A stretch of 38,371 bases of DNA from Vibrio bivalvicida. Its GTDB lineage: Bacteria > Pseudomonadota > Gammaproteobacteria > Enterobacterales > Vibrionaceae. Positions 1-9,095 of the stretch are shown piece after piece (the stretch's first letter is position 1; each line of letters starts with the position of its first letter). The stretch covers positions 1 through 38,371 of the forward strand of contig NZ_LLEI02000029.1 in the NCBI RefSeq assembly GCF_001399455.2, given 5' to 3'. The notes below the pieces were generated by a model that saw only the letters and a list, made by a program, of their open reading frames with translations, ran no database searches and was not told where the DNA came from. The translations under genes were made by a program, and so were the position numbers.

Positions 1-188
1 ATTTGGAAGTCTTGTTCATCCAAATAAATCGCTTGCCGAGCATTTCCACGCGATGTCACATGATATAGCGCACCAGCAAATTCAACCCTTAATGGTCGGC
101 TCATTTTCTCTCCCTGAAAACACCACACCAAATACCTAAACTAAACCACCTCACAATCCCAAAAAGGCAAAAGGCAAGACCTGATCCC
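1..188 (-). repeat. RAYT-derived MITE copy A (truncated by window edge)
   Basis: This is the left part of a ~290-bp repeat that occurs six times in the window. It ends at 175-188 with GCAAGACCTGATCCC, the inverted form of the GGGTCAGGTCTTGC terminus seen at the other end of complete copies. On the minus strand it carries the start of a REP-associated tyrosine transposase reading frame (ATG at 102-104, MSRPLRV...). The distal part lies outside the window. The stop codon of the secreted-protein gene at 219 follows about 30 bp after the terminus. Confidence 0.8.
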
Positions 189-218
189 GTTTAGATTTTT
201 TCACTGTTAAATTGCTCG

Positions 219-548
219 CTACTCGACAACAATGTATCCGACTCGACAGTAGCTCTGGCTACTATCATCTTTATTGGTATATATAGTTACATTTGCACCT
301 GCGAACTTAGCAGATAAAAAGGCACTAACATAGGAATCATAGCTGCTATGCGACTTGTCAAGGTACGCCCACGTATGCTGGTTCCCACACATTGTAATGC
401 CACTCGCTAAAGTAACTCGAAAAACCATATTTCCGTCATCTGTAACATGAATTTGACCAAGTTTCCCTTTTTGAACACCATCCCAAGCAAATAAGTTGGA
501 AGAGAAAACGGCAGCACTTAAAACTAAACAACTAAGTATTTTTTTCAT
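219..548 (-). CDS. small secreted protein of unknown function, MITE-bounded cassette
   Basis: A 109-residue protein with a clear Sec signal peptide (residues 1-21, basic start, hydrophobic core, cleavage near NLFA-WD). The mature ~88 residues contain two cysteines (in MCGNQ and SYCRVGY) that could form a disulfide, and alternating hydrophobic residues that suggest a small beta-rich fold. I do not recognise a named family. The gene lies alone between MITE copies A and B and points the same way as the RAYT fragments. Its stop codon is only ~30 bp from the terminus of copy A. By position it belongs to the set of orphan genes near the Rhs locus, so an immunity or periplasmic accessory role is possible, but nothing in the sequence proves it. 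Confidence 0.7.
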   Translation of the reverse strand: MKKILSCLVLSAAVFSSNLFAWDGVQKGKLGQIHVTDDGNMVFRVTLASGITMCGNQHTWAYLDKSHSSYDSYVSAFLSAKFAGANVTIYTNKDDSSQSYCRVGYIVVE

Positions 549-675
549 AATAATCTCATTTTAGCCTGCCTAAACAATGAAATTTAGGCATTGATGTATA
601 GAATATATCTGGCGTTAGTATCAACGCCTCATTTTTCATTCTGAGTCGTTGATCTCAGTGAATGTCACAACCATC

Positions 676-968
676 AGGGTCAGGTCTTGCGTTTTGACAC
701 AATACGGCTGACCCGTGAATAATGAATTCCGAAGTGGTGTTCGATTTGTTTTTCTCACACTAGTACCTCGACAAATATTTGGAAGTCTTGTTCATCCAAA
801 TAAATCGCTTGCCGAGCGTTTCCACGCGATGTCACATGATATAGCGCACCAGAAAATTCAACCCTTAATGGTCGGCTCATTTTCTCTCCCTGAAAACACC
901 ACACCAAATACCTAAACTAAACCACCCACCTAACAAACCCCAAGAGGCAAAAGGCAAGACCTGACCCC
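676..968 (-). repeat. RAYT-derived MITE copy B (complete, 293 bp)
   Basis: Complete element with terminal inverted repeats: AGGGTCAGGTCTTGC at 676-690 and GCAAGACCTGACCCC ending at 968. Minus-strand order: TIR, ~85-bp leader with a GGGAGAG ribosome-binding site, a 41-codon reading frame for the N-terminus of a REP-associated tyrosine transposase (755-880), then ~65 bp to the other TIR. The HUH and tyrosine catalytic regions of a full RAYT are absent, so the copy cannot move itself. Confidence 0.85.
755..880 (-). pseudogene. RAYT N-terminal fragment in MITE copy B
   Basis: The 41 codons begin MSRPLRVEFSGALYHVTSRG and continue with NARQAIYLDEQDFQIF, a close match to the start of IS200-like REP-associated transposases, then stop at VLV-TGA. 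The same truncation point occurs in copies C (1034-1159), D (10038-10163), E (10926-11051) and F (11789-11914, start changed to GTG). The shared breakpoint shows one deletion event that was then amplified, not independent decay. A full RAYT has its HUH motif and catalytic Tyr beyond this point. Confidence 0.8.
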
Positions 969-1256
969 GATTTACTTGCAATACGACTGACCCGTGAATA
1001 ATGAATTCCGAAGTGGTGTCTGATTTATTTTTCTCACACTAGTACCTCGACAAACATTTGGAAGTCTTGTTCATCCAAATAAATCGCTTGCCGAGCGTTT
1101 CCACGCGATGTCACATGATATAGCGCACCAGAAAATTCAACCCTTAATGGTCGGCTCATTTTCTCTCCCTGAAAACACCACACCAAATACCTAAACTAAA
1201 CCACCCACAATCCCAAAAAGGCAAAGGTAAAAGACAAGACCTGACCCCGTGACCCC
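969..1256 (-). repeat. RAYT-derived MITE copy C (tandem with copy B)
   Basis: Copy C directly follows copy B with no cargo between them. Its proximal TIR is degenerate (a short TTTACTTGCAATACG stretch replaces the usual end). It carries the same 41-codon RAYT fragment (1034-1159). Its distal end reads CAAGACCTGACCCCGTGACCCCG, with the GTGACCCC end duplicated. The stop codon of the gene at 1260 abuts this terminus. Confidence 0.8.
1034..1159 (-). pseudogene. RAYT N-terminal fragment in MITE copy C
   Basis: Same 41-codon fragment and same truncation as in copy B, starting at the ATG complementary to 1157-1159 and ending at the TGA complementary to 1034-1036. No catalytic motifs remain. Confidence 0.75.
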
Positions 1257-1259
1257 GTT

Positions 1260-1835
1260 CTATTTATTAGTAAAAATGCATGATTTTTGATAAGACTCTT
1301 TATCCTCTATACCTTTAATATCTTCAATACTCTCACATTTTTGTTTTAGATGTTTATACACATCTACCTCACCATAAAAAAAATTTGAGATTAGATGTAT
1401 TTTGTTATTTATCAGCCTAGGATATAAGTATGCTGAGTACTTTTCTTTAAGATTATTCACCGAAATTTCAATTATTATATTTTCTGCCCGATACTTCCCC
1501 TGCTCTAATCTATCTAATAGAGCAGGGGAAGTATCATAAAAAGCAGCTGTTAATGGATTTAGAAATGCAGATAACTGTTTTGCATGTAACATGGTAATTT
1601 TCTCTACTTTTTCAGCATCAAAATCACCTTTCAGCTTGAACTTGAAAATATAGGCCTCTGGCGACGAATACCAAGAAATAGACTTCAGACAAGTCGATAT
1701 TGTTTCTCCTACTTTTTCACATGCAATGTCCTTTTCCAACTGAGGCTGACTCACCTCAATATGTTCAAGGCTTGCGACTGCTTGGAAAGAAAAAATGTTC
1801 AAAGCTATTAACAAAACTGGTTTTATTTTAATCAT
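1260..1835 (-). CDS. small secreted protein coupled to the Rhs gene; candidate immunity partner
   Basis: A 191-residue protein with an N-terminal signal peptide (about residues 1-22, ending SFQAVA-S). It has four cysteines, two near the mature N-terminus and two near the C-terminus. The start codon lies only 8 bp after the stop of the 2396-residue Rhs gene, so the two are almost certainly co-transcribed and possibly translationally coupled. Its pattern (C...TC, LNP near the middle, EN-III segment, YSAYLY) faintly recalls the two related cassette proteins at 10275-10811 and 12005-12541, but the resemblance is weak. The position directly downstream of a polymorphic-toxin-type gene is where an immunity gene usually lies; a periplasmic immunity role is inference. 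Composition is much more AT-rich than the Rhs core. Confidence 0.7.
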   Translation of the reverse strand: MIKIKPVLLIALNIFSFQAVASLEHIEVSQPQLEKDIACEKVGETISTCLKSISWYSSPEAYIFKFKLKGDFDAEKVEKITMLHAKQLSAFLNPLTAAFYDTSPALLDRLEQGKYRAENIIIEISVNNLKEKYSAYLYPRLINNKIHLISNFFYGEVDVYKHLKQKCESIEDIKGIEDKESYQKSCIFTNK

Positions 1836-1843
1836 ATTTAAAC

Positions 1844-4800
1844 TTACTTTCTAAGAACTGGACCTATAGGTGATGACTTACTTGACTTAAAGTCTCTCAC
1901 GTTAACTTCATTAGTAAACTTATCAACACGCTTCATATGAACTACTCTTCTACCTGTATCGACCGGCTCATCCTTTACGTAGGTCTCACCATTACTGAAA
2001 CTAACAGCTGGTGCTGATTTCACTTTATAGGTCACTGCTCGATATTGTGTTTCGACAGTCTTAACTGTTTCAGTAGACTTTAGCGCAACTTCCATTACTT
2101 GAGCAGTCGCTATAGCACGCAGATCTTTAGTCGCAGCAGCAATTTCATTACCTAGAGCTGTAACGGTATCAGTTACAGTAGTGTCCATCAATTCACCTTG
2201 ACTATACTTTTCGGTTTCAACATTTAGATCTTGTTCTACAGTTTCATCTACTTCTAAAGTTTCCACTCGACCTTGAATTGGCCCTGATGATGTTTTACCT
2301 AACCCATCGTCAGGGACAAATTTCCCCCCCTTAAAGTCGGCATATTCCTCATCGTCAATTATTCTTGGTTCCTCTTCCTTTACTACTGGTTCAGGCTCTT
2401 CTACTTTGTTGTCCCCAGAACTATCACCATCTCCGTTTCCAGTACCTGTACCTTTGCCTTTATCTTTGCCATTATTAGAGCCCCCCCCAAAAAAGTCTTT
2501 AACTTTGTCCCAAGTATCCTTCACATCATTTTCGAAGTCGCTCCAAGAATAAAACCCTGTAGGATCAGTATACTTAAGGGGGTTATTCCAAACGTAAGAA
2601 TAACGGTTAAAGCTATTAGTAACATATGGCGCCTGAATAACCGGATCCGGGCTAATAAACCTCCCCAGCTCCTGATCGTAAACCCGACCATTCATATGCA
2701 CTAGGCCAACTTCGACTATCTCTTCATGGCCGGTGTAACCACGGTTGGTAATCGCTTGTTGCACCACATCGAGCGGGCCTTCTTCACGCCATGCGACTTT
2801 ACGCTGCTTACCCCAAGTATCGTAACTGCGGCGCTCTACCACTACGCCGTAGCCATCAGTGATCATATCGACAGAGTTAAGTGCATCGTAGTGAAGGTAA
2901 CGCGTTTGCTTGTCTTTAAGCTTGTTCTCGCCGTCGTCGGTATGGGTATTAAGTGCGATCAGCTTACCGTCAGCGTAAATAAAGTGCTTATGCTGCACAA
3001 TACCTGTGTTGCTATCGGTGACACGCTCATAACTTTTACCGAAGTAGAACGTCTCGATACCGTCGCTATTTTTCTTCAGGTAGCGGTTGTGGTTGGCATC
3101 GTAGAAGAACTCAACCGTTTTACCATTACGGGTAATCTTGGTTGGCTTGTTAAACTCTGACCACTCCAGTTCACGCTCGTTTTGCTGGCTACCATCCGCC
3201 CAAGCGCGCAACATATTACCATTAGCATCGTACTGATAGTTTAAGCCGTTGGCTTTAGTCACCGCATGCGGGCCAGCTTGCTGGTTACTGTATACGTAGT
3301 CACCAATACCGGTCTTAAACATCAGATTGCCAAGCTTGTCGTACTGATAAACAAACGGACCAGCCAAGTCTGGATTATTTTCACCATGCTGAGTCTTACT
3401 CGCCAATGAAATACCGTTGCTGATCACGCGATCAATCCCGTCGTAGTCCCACGTATCGGTAATGCCGAGCTTCTCATCATAACGATAGGTCACATTGTTG
3501 TGGTTATCGTAGCGGTAATGAATAAAGCGAATATTGCGCCCGTTCGCTGTGCTACCTGATAGTCGCGGATCAAACAGTACATTAGCCTTATGGGTAGTGA
3601 TGTAGCTTGGTCTACCCGTATTGGCATCATGGTTGTACGTGTTGACTAAGCCATTACCTAAGGTTTCCGACAAGGTGTGGTCATAGGCATCGGTCTCTCG
3701 GCGCTGCCAGTAGTAAACGTAGGCCGGGTTATCGAGTGAGTCTTCTAGCTGAGACTGGGTTAGGATCAGGTTAAGGTGGTCAGCCTGGCTCGACTGCTGC
3801 GTGTTGGCACAGTTAGTGCGCTGATTCGCTTGCAGCTGATTTCCACCTAGCTGGTTAGCGTATTCACAATACAAGCCACTTAGTTCGGCCACTTTCTCTG
3901 ACAGGTTAATCAGTTGGTTGGCCAAATCCGTGTAGAACTTATAGCGCGTACTGGCGATGGTCGCCGCTTGAGATAAGTCATCTGCGGCAAACAGTAGCTC
4001 GGTTGTGGTCGCGCTATCAGCATGAGCAATATAGATGTCTTTATTACTCATCAGATCTTTCTGACCGTTGCTGTCGTAGTCAGTCAGAATAAAGTCGTGC
4101 GATGGGGTTAAAGTTTGTGAGGCAAACTCAGCAGCCGATACAGTGTGCAGCGTTGCGTTGTAGTTTCGAGTACCTGCGCTAGAGCTATTGGCTAAAGAGG
4201 TAGATAAACGGTAGATCGCCCCCTCTAAGGTAATATCCAGTGGGATAGAAACATCGTCATGCAGTAGCACCCAAGTTGCCGGACGCAAGTAACACTCGCC
4301 TTGGGCATTACACCACTGTTTATAACGATAACCATTACCTAACAGCGCCTGAGAAGAGCTATCTAGGTTATGTACGTTGACGGTTTTATTGTTGTATTCA
4401 GCCGCTTTAGTGGTAAAGAAGCTCTCTTGAGTAGAATAACGCTCTGCTTTACTTAGGTATTCGGCCGCCTGAGTAATCGCTTGGTCAAGCAGCTGTTTGA
4501 TATCTTCACGGAAGCTGGCACTGGTAAAGGCTTTGTCTGCATAGTTTTTCGGGCTACGTACCGCAGAAACATATCCGTTCGGGCTATAAACGTATTCGAC
4601 TGCCAGTCTATTATCGTTATTCGCGCTTGATAGTAACTTAGCCGCCCCTGCTAATGTGGTATCAACGCCGTTCGGGCGAACCTCTCGGGCAACGCGCTCG
4701 TACTTATCGTAGAAGTAGTAAGTACTGAACTTTTCGTTATTGACTTTAACCGCGACTTCTTCGGTTAAGCCCGCATCGTTATAGTAGTAATCGGTCTCGC

Positions 4801-7800
4801 TGCCATTACCTGCAAAGCCAGACAGAGTGCCTAGCGCACCACGTTCATCATAGCGCCACGTAGAAACGTTACCGCCCTCAATCTGTTTTGTCTTACGACC
4901 CAAGCGGTCATATTCGATGGTGGTGACGGTGCCTTTCGCGTCACGCTTATAAATCAGCTCACCTGCCGCGTTGTAGGTGTAAGACCACTTGCCCATATCT
5001 GGGTCATCTAGGTAATTGCGATGGCCTAGGTTGTCGTAACGGATCTGAGTGATGTTACCCGCCGAGTCGGTACTTGCTTTAAGTTTGCCATCTGGGTAGT
5101 ACTGATAGGTTTGGTATGCGCCATGCGGTTCATCTTTACGTAATATGTGGCCCATCACGTTAGTCACTGTGCTGTGACTAAATCCACGCGCATCTTCCAC
5201 ATTGGTTTTGTAACCGTCATAAGTGGTGACAAAACTCGCAATAGCGCCACCATTGGCTGGCTCTTGTTTTTTGATCTCGCGGTTTAACGCGTCATATTTA
5301 AAAGTAACTACAGGGGCAGCTGCTTTGGTACCAACAAACTGCGGACGTGTCACACTCAGTTTTCGGCCATTGCGATCCCAGCGAGTATCGACCACGACTA
5401 ACTGACCGCTAAAGCCAGTGTGCAGTTTACGAATCTCTCGACCTGCATAGTCGAAGTGCGTTGTCACCTGACCGCCAGAAGCGGGTTTGGTAGTCACACA
5501 GCTTACCGTTTGACTAACTGCATGAGAGCCACACTGAGCACCCAATTGGTATTGGGTGAAATTAGTATTGCCCGTTCCCGGCAGGGTTTCACTGGTGACG
5601 CGGCCAAAGGCATCATAGCCAAAACTGCTGGTGCGGCCTTTGAGTGCACTGACTGATTTGCTCAGCAAGCCTTGTGCATTAAATTGAGTCGAAGAACGAT
5701 GGCCCAATGCGTTGGCTGACGAAGTGACGTATAAACCTTGGCTGTCATATAGAGTGGTTGAGGTACGCGCAGCAAGAGCTGTCCCTTGTACGCTCTGTGA
5801 AACCACATTGCCCCACTGATCATAGCTATAGCGGTTAGTCACGCTCTTGCCACCAGAGGCAATATCACTGCTTGACTCGTAATCAGAGCTATTTACTGTG
5901 CTAGAGGTTAGGAAACCATTGCCATCATAGCTATAAGCATTACTGATAGCGCGTTTTAGGTTAGTGGTATTATCGGTTAAGGTCGAGGTTGAGCTGGCAA
6001 CCGTACCAATTTTCCAGAAGTTATTGCCCGTCTCTGTCACTAGCTCAGTTCGGGTTGTTTTTGAGGTGGTGAACTCCATTTTTCCATCACCATCAAAATC
6101 GCTAATTGCGTAGCTGCCACAAGATTGCGGGTTGGCTGCAGTAAAATCTGCTGCCGAAGCGTTAACTAGCTTACCTGTGTAAATGGTCAACCCATCTAGG
6201 TCGGTGCTTGAGCCCGTGACCTGATATTTAAAGTAAGCGTTATAGCGATGAAGAACGAGTGGAATATCGACATCACTGTGGATAAGCACAATATGGTCAT
6301 TGGCTTTAAAGTACACTTCACCGTTCGCAGCGCAGTAACGACCAAGCCCTGCTTTAAAAGAACTCAGCAAAGTTGGTAGGTTATCAATATTGCTCGCGGT
6401 TGAAATATCGTAGATATGTTGATTGTTGTTCAGCCCGGTTGATAGATACTCAAACTTACTGGTACTTGTGAACTTGCCTGCTCCTTCAATATCACTTGAG
6501 ACAACCGAGGTTTCATCAAGCAAGTTACCGAAACGGTCCATCACACGGGTAATGGTCTCTTTTCTTTCCACTACATTGTTATTGCTTAAACCATATTTAT
6601 TTTTGACGACCTGATCGGCATACACTTGATAGTATTTGGCATTGTAACCTTGACGAGTATGCTGCTTGTAGTGGTAGCTGATCTCAGAAACTTTTTTACC
6701 GTCTTTAGATACTTCGACTGCCAGAGGCTTGCCAGTAATTGCCAACCTGTCTTGTTCAAATGTCGTTTTAGTTACAGTGACAACATCAGCCGCTTCTGTT
6801 TCGGTAATGGTTTTAAAGCCCAAGAAACCGCCACCTTTAAGGTGAGTTTTAGCCCCTGCATATTTATAGCTATAGCTGGTTGCGCTATAGCCTTTCGGTG
6901 CTTTAGTCACATTCGCCACTAGGTAGCGCCTTGGGGTGACAACTTTATACGGGTACTTGCTAGTGACTCCATTAGTGGTATAAACGCTGTTTCCCACCGC
7001 AGCTGTATAGCTCACCCTGTAGTCAACACCTACTTCCGAAAAGAGTGTGATCTTGTCTTGAAAGTGAGGGGTTGAATAACGAATAAATGTCTTCTTCGCT
7101 AAAAACTTATCCAATTCTTCTGGTGATACCGATCCAACAAGTATCGGGCGACCTGAAACCAGATTAACGTGTTCTTCACGCGTTAAAATATCAGACCAAC
7201 CATCTCCATTAGCATCTTGTACTGAGTAGATTTTTTCCCCTGCATCAAGAAACACACCAGTAGCAAACTGATTATTTTTGGTATTTTGGTAGAAGTGACG
7301 ACCGTAACCTAGCTCTGGGTAACCGTCATTATTGAGATCTGCAAAAAAGATCCCATCTTCATGCGAAACACTGTGGTTATTGATAGGAGACGGGGAAGCA
7401 AAAGATTTGCCGTTAAATAGGTGTACATAAAGCAGCCCTTTTGCCGTGGGTGAACCCATTACAGCATCTAGGTAGCCGTCATTATTGATATCAGTAAACG
7501 ACTTTAATACACGCCCACCAGCAGAGGGCAGCGTTTGCCAACCTGAACCCGAAATTTGATAACGATAACCACCATTGGGAATATCAAACTTGTGCAGGTC
7601 ATCAATGCCATCACCGTTGATATCAACGGTAGAATAACCTTTTTGGGAGGTTTCAATTCCGTCGCCATTAAAGTCGCCGTAATTTTCACCTTCAGAGCCA
7701 AACTGACATTCTCGAGGAGCGCCTACAAATGTAGCACCCCCCCTTCCACTGTTTGAATTAGAAGAGTAACTTTGCGAAAGTTGAACAGTGCAAGACTGAT

Positions 7801-9034
7801 ACCGGCAATAAGTACCAAGTTTGCCATTGCCATTAGAATAGCTCGCAGCGGTGTCTCTATCACATTGATTTAAGCTCAAAGATGGTTGAATTATACTACC
7901 GCTTAGGCTAAATGATTTAACATTGGCATGCGTTACACCGTTCAAGCTTTTAACCGACATTGTGCCGTTACTATTACTGCTTACCACTCCATAAGCAGTT
8001 CCTTTGCCATCACCATTAGTATCGTAATATCTTGGGCTACGGAAACCTGTATTAGATGAGCCGCCTAGTCCTGGATCTCTGCGCCCAAGCCAAGTAAAGC
8101 TAATATCCGTCGAACACTGACCGTTGGCACAATAATTAATCTTAGTTAGCTGGCTTCGAGCGGTATAAGAGGAGTTCTGATATGTCAGGCCATAAGTGCC
8201 AATTTTATTGCCAATACTGTCAAAGGTTTCAACCTGCTTTAAGCGCTCGCTTCTGTTAAGTAGTTTGCCACCGAGGTACTGCGAGGTACTGTCTGGGCGA
8301 GTCTCATAGACAAGGTTAACTTTACCACCAACATAGTTCACTTGGGCAAGCTTGTGCTTACCGGCACTATTGTCTTCGCTGTATACAAAGTTAATGTGGT
8401 TAGCCTTGCTGGCATCGGTAGTTTTATTTAACGCCCACTTGTAGACATCGGCTTGTGTTGGCAGTTGTACACGTGAATCTTCGCTGACACCATATTCATA
8501 AACAGAACCATCTTTGTACCAAACTTTAAAGCTGGCCGGGCCATTACCCGCACGGCCAAAGGAAACAATTTTGGCGTAGCCGTTGTTTTCAACGCGGTAT
8601 TCGGTCAGGTTTTCACCATCGCGGCCTGAAATGGCGACCAACCTTTGGCCATCCAGACAGTAGCGGTCATTAGCATCAAAATTAACGCCGCCCCAGCGAC
8701 CATCTTTTTCAAGGTTTTTTCCACAGCGAGAAATTGAAGATAGCCCACCTAAACTCCAACCCATGCCTAGCATGCCGTTTGGCGAATCACTGCGGTACTC
8801 AAGACTCAATGAGGGCTGATGGCTTGCACGACCTGGCGCAACCGAAATAGGCAAGGAATAGCTCGCCTGACCACCAGATACCGAGAAATCACCTGACAAC
8901 TGAATACTTTTTTCAGCATCAGCGGTTAACGATAACGCTGGTTGAGAAAATAATGCCAAGAATAACGAGGCAGAAAAGAGTGCAAAGGAGTGCGTGAAAC
9001 GGGTTGATTTCATATTAGCCACTGCTGGTTTCAT
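1844..9034 (-). CDS. secreted SpvB/TcdB-type Rhs-repeat protein (putative polymorphic toxin)
   Basis: A 2396-residue protein. A Sec signal peptide lies at about residues 8-36, so M8 (9011-9013) is as plausible a start as M1; neither has a strong ribosome-binding site. The SpvB-like N-terminal domain is at ~40-330 (SGDFSVSGGQASYSLPIS, LGMGWSLGG). FG-GAP/VCBS-like calcium-binding motifs follow at ~465-610 (DINGDGIDD, DINNDGYLD, DLNNDGYPE, DANGDGWSD) and near 975. YD-type Rhs repeats run at ~1065-1540 and ~1800-2160. The Rhs core ends in the usual GRFISPDP...YSYVWNNPLKYTDPTG motif near residue 2161. The remaining ~234 residues are a variable tail rich in Gly/Asp/Glu/Lys, with no toxin fold I recognise. 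A run of eight G in the coding strand marks the core-tail boundary. Such proteins usually form a hollow Rhs shell around a toxic C-terminus; toxicity here is inferred from the architecture. Confidence 0.9.
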   Translation of the reverse strand: MKPAVANMKSTRFTHSFALFSASLFLALFSQPALSLTADAEKSIQLSGDFSVSGGQASYSLPISVAPGRASHQPSLSLEYRSDSPNGMLGMGWSLGGLSSISRCGKNLEKDGRWGGVNFDANDRYCLDGQRLVAISGRDGENLTEYRVENNGYAKIVSFGRAGNGPASFKVWYKDGSVYEYGVSEDSRVQLPTQADVYKWALNKTTDASKANHINFVYSEDNSAGKHKLAQVNYVGGKVNLVYETRPDSTSQYLGGKLLNRSERLKQVETFDSIGNKIGTYGLTYQNSSYTARSQLTKINYCANGQCSTDISFTWLGRRDPGLGGSSNTGFRSPRYYDTNGDGKGTAYGVVSSNSNGTMSVKSLNGVTHANVKSFSLSGSIIQPSLSLNQCDRDTAASYSNGNGKLGTYCRYQSCTVQLSQSYSSNSNSGRGGATFVGAPRECQFGSEGENYGDFNGDGIETSQKGYSTVDINGDGIDDLHKFDIPNGGYRYQISGSGWQTLPSAGGRVLKSFTDINNDGYLDAVMGSPTAKGLLYVHLFNGKSFASPSPINNHSVSHEDGIFFADLNNDGYPELGYGRHFYQNTKNNQFATGVFLDAGEKIYSVQDANGDGWSDILTREEHVNLVSGRPILVGSVSPEELDKFLAKKTFIRYSTPHFQDKITLFSEVGVDYRVSYTAAVGNSVYTTNGVTSKYPYKVVTPRRYLVANVTKAPKGYSATSYSYKYAGAKTHLKGGGFLGFKTITETEAADVVTVTKTTFEQDRLAITGKPLAVEVSKDGKKVSEISYHYKQHTRQGYNAKYYQVYADQVVKNKYGLSNNNVVERKETITRVMDRFGNLLDETSVVSSDIEGAGKFTSTSKFEYLSTGLNNNQHIYDISTASNIDNLPTLLSSFKAGLGRYCAANGEVYFKANDHIVLIHSDVDIPLVLHRYNAYFKYQVTGSSTDLDGLTIYTGKLVNASAADFTAANPQSCGSYAISDFDGDGKMEFTTSKTTRTELVTETGNNFWKIGTVASSTSTLTDNTTNLKRAISNAYSYDGNGFLTSSTVNSSDYESSSDIASGGKSVTNRYSYDQWGNVVSQSVQGTALAARTSTTLYDSQGLYVTSSANALGHRSSTQFNAQGLLSKSVSALKGRTSSFGYDAFGRVTSETLPGTGNTNFTQYQLGAQCGSHAVSQTVSCVTTKPASGGQVTTHFDYAGREIRKLHTGFSGQLVVVDTRWDRNGRKLSVTRPQFVGTKAAAPVVTFKYDALNREIKKQEPANGGAIASFVTTYDGYKTNVEDARGFSHSTVTNVMGHILRKDEPHGAYQTYQYYPDGKLKASTDSAGNITQIRYDNLGHRNYLDDPDMGKWSYTYNAAGELIYKRDAKGTVTTIEYDRLGRKTKQIEGGNVSTWRYDERGALGTLSGFAGNGSETDYYYNDAGLTEEVAVKVNNEKFSTYYFYDKYERVAREVRPNGVDTTLAGAAKLLSSANNDNRLAVEYVYSPNGYVSAVRSPKNYADKAFTSASFREDIKQLLDQAITQAAEYLSKAERYSTQESFFTTKAAEYNNKTVNVHNLDSSSQALLGNGYRYKQWCNAQGECYLRPATWVLLHDDVSIPLDITLEGAIYRLSTSLANSSSAGTRNYNATLHTVSAAEFASQTLTPSHDFILTDYDSNGQKDLMSNKDIYIAHADSATTTELLFAADDLSQAATIASTRYKFYTDLANQLINLSEKVAELSGLYCEYANQLGGNQLQANQRTNCANTQQSSQADHLNLILTQSQLEDSLDNPAYVYYWQRRETDAYDHTLSETLGNGLVNTYNHDANTGRPSYITTHKANVLFDPRLSGSTANGRNIRFIHYRYDNHNNVTYRYDEKLGITDTWDYDGIDRVISNGISLASKTQHGENNPDLAGPFVYQYDKLGNLMFKTGIGDYVYSNQQAGPHAVTKANGLNYQYDANGNMLRAWADGSQQNERELEWSEFNKPTKITRNGKTVEFFYDANHNRYLKKNSDGIETFYFGKSYERVTDSNTGIVQHKHFIYADGKLIALNTHTDDGENKLKDKQTRYLHYDALNSVDMITDGYGVVVERRSYDTWGKQRKVAWREEGPLDVVQQAITNRGYTGHEEIVEVGLVHMNGRVYDQELGRFISPDPVIQAPYVTNSFNRYSYVWNNPLKYTDPTGFYSWSDFENDVKDTWDKVKDFFGGGSNNGKDKGKGTGTGNGDGDSSGDNKVEEPEPVVKEEEPRIIDDEEYADFKGGKFVPDDGLGKTSSGPIQGRVETLEVDETVEQDLNVETEKYSQGELMDTTVTDTVTALGNEIAAATKDLRAIATAQVMEVALKSTETVKTVETQYRAVTYKVKSAPAVSFSNGETYVKDEPVDTGRRVVHMKRVDKFTNEVNVRDFKSSKSSPIGPVLRK
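2481..2488 (-). other. poly-G(8) tract at the Rhs core/tail junction
   Basis: The coding strand reads T6 followed by G8 (plus strand CCCCCCCC at 2481-2488, then A6), encoding FFGGGS about 20 residues after the DPTG motif. Runs of this length slip in replication or translation. A one-base change would replace the whole ~210-residue tail. Runs of seven G also occur at about 2324-2330 and 7737-7743 in the same gene. Whether the run varies is not visible from one sequence. Confidence 0.6.
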
Positions 9035-9050
9035 TCTGAATTTGGTATTT

Positions 9051-9080
9051 AAGCACCTGAAAAATCCACTTCAGGCACTT
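9051..9080 (-). promoter_or_regulatory. hairpin between the small membrane protein and the Rhs gene
   Basis: AAGTGCCTGAA and TTCAGGTGCTT (minus strand) can form an 11-bp stem with two G-U pairs and an 8-base loop. It lies in the 61-bp gap between 9096-9467 and the Rhs start. There is no U-run after it, so it is not a classic terminator. It may protect or fold the mRNA ahead of the Rhs start, or set relative expression of the two genes. Confidence 0.4.
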
Positions 9081-9095
9081 ACTAAATCGTTATTT

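Noticed and set aside
715..915. 66-residue plus-strand frame MNNEFRSG... repeated in MITE copies B, D and E
   Set aside because: It is antisense to the RAYT fragment and starts at GTG in the element end. In copies C and F it is closed by a TGA after about ten codons, so it is not conserved as a gene.
2726..3160. 144-residue plus-strand frame inside the Rhs gene
   Set aside because: Antisense to a clear Rhs coding region with regular repeats; no ribosome-binding site or recognisable domain.
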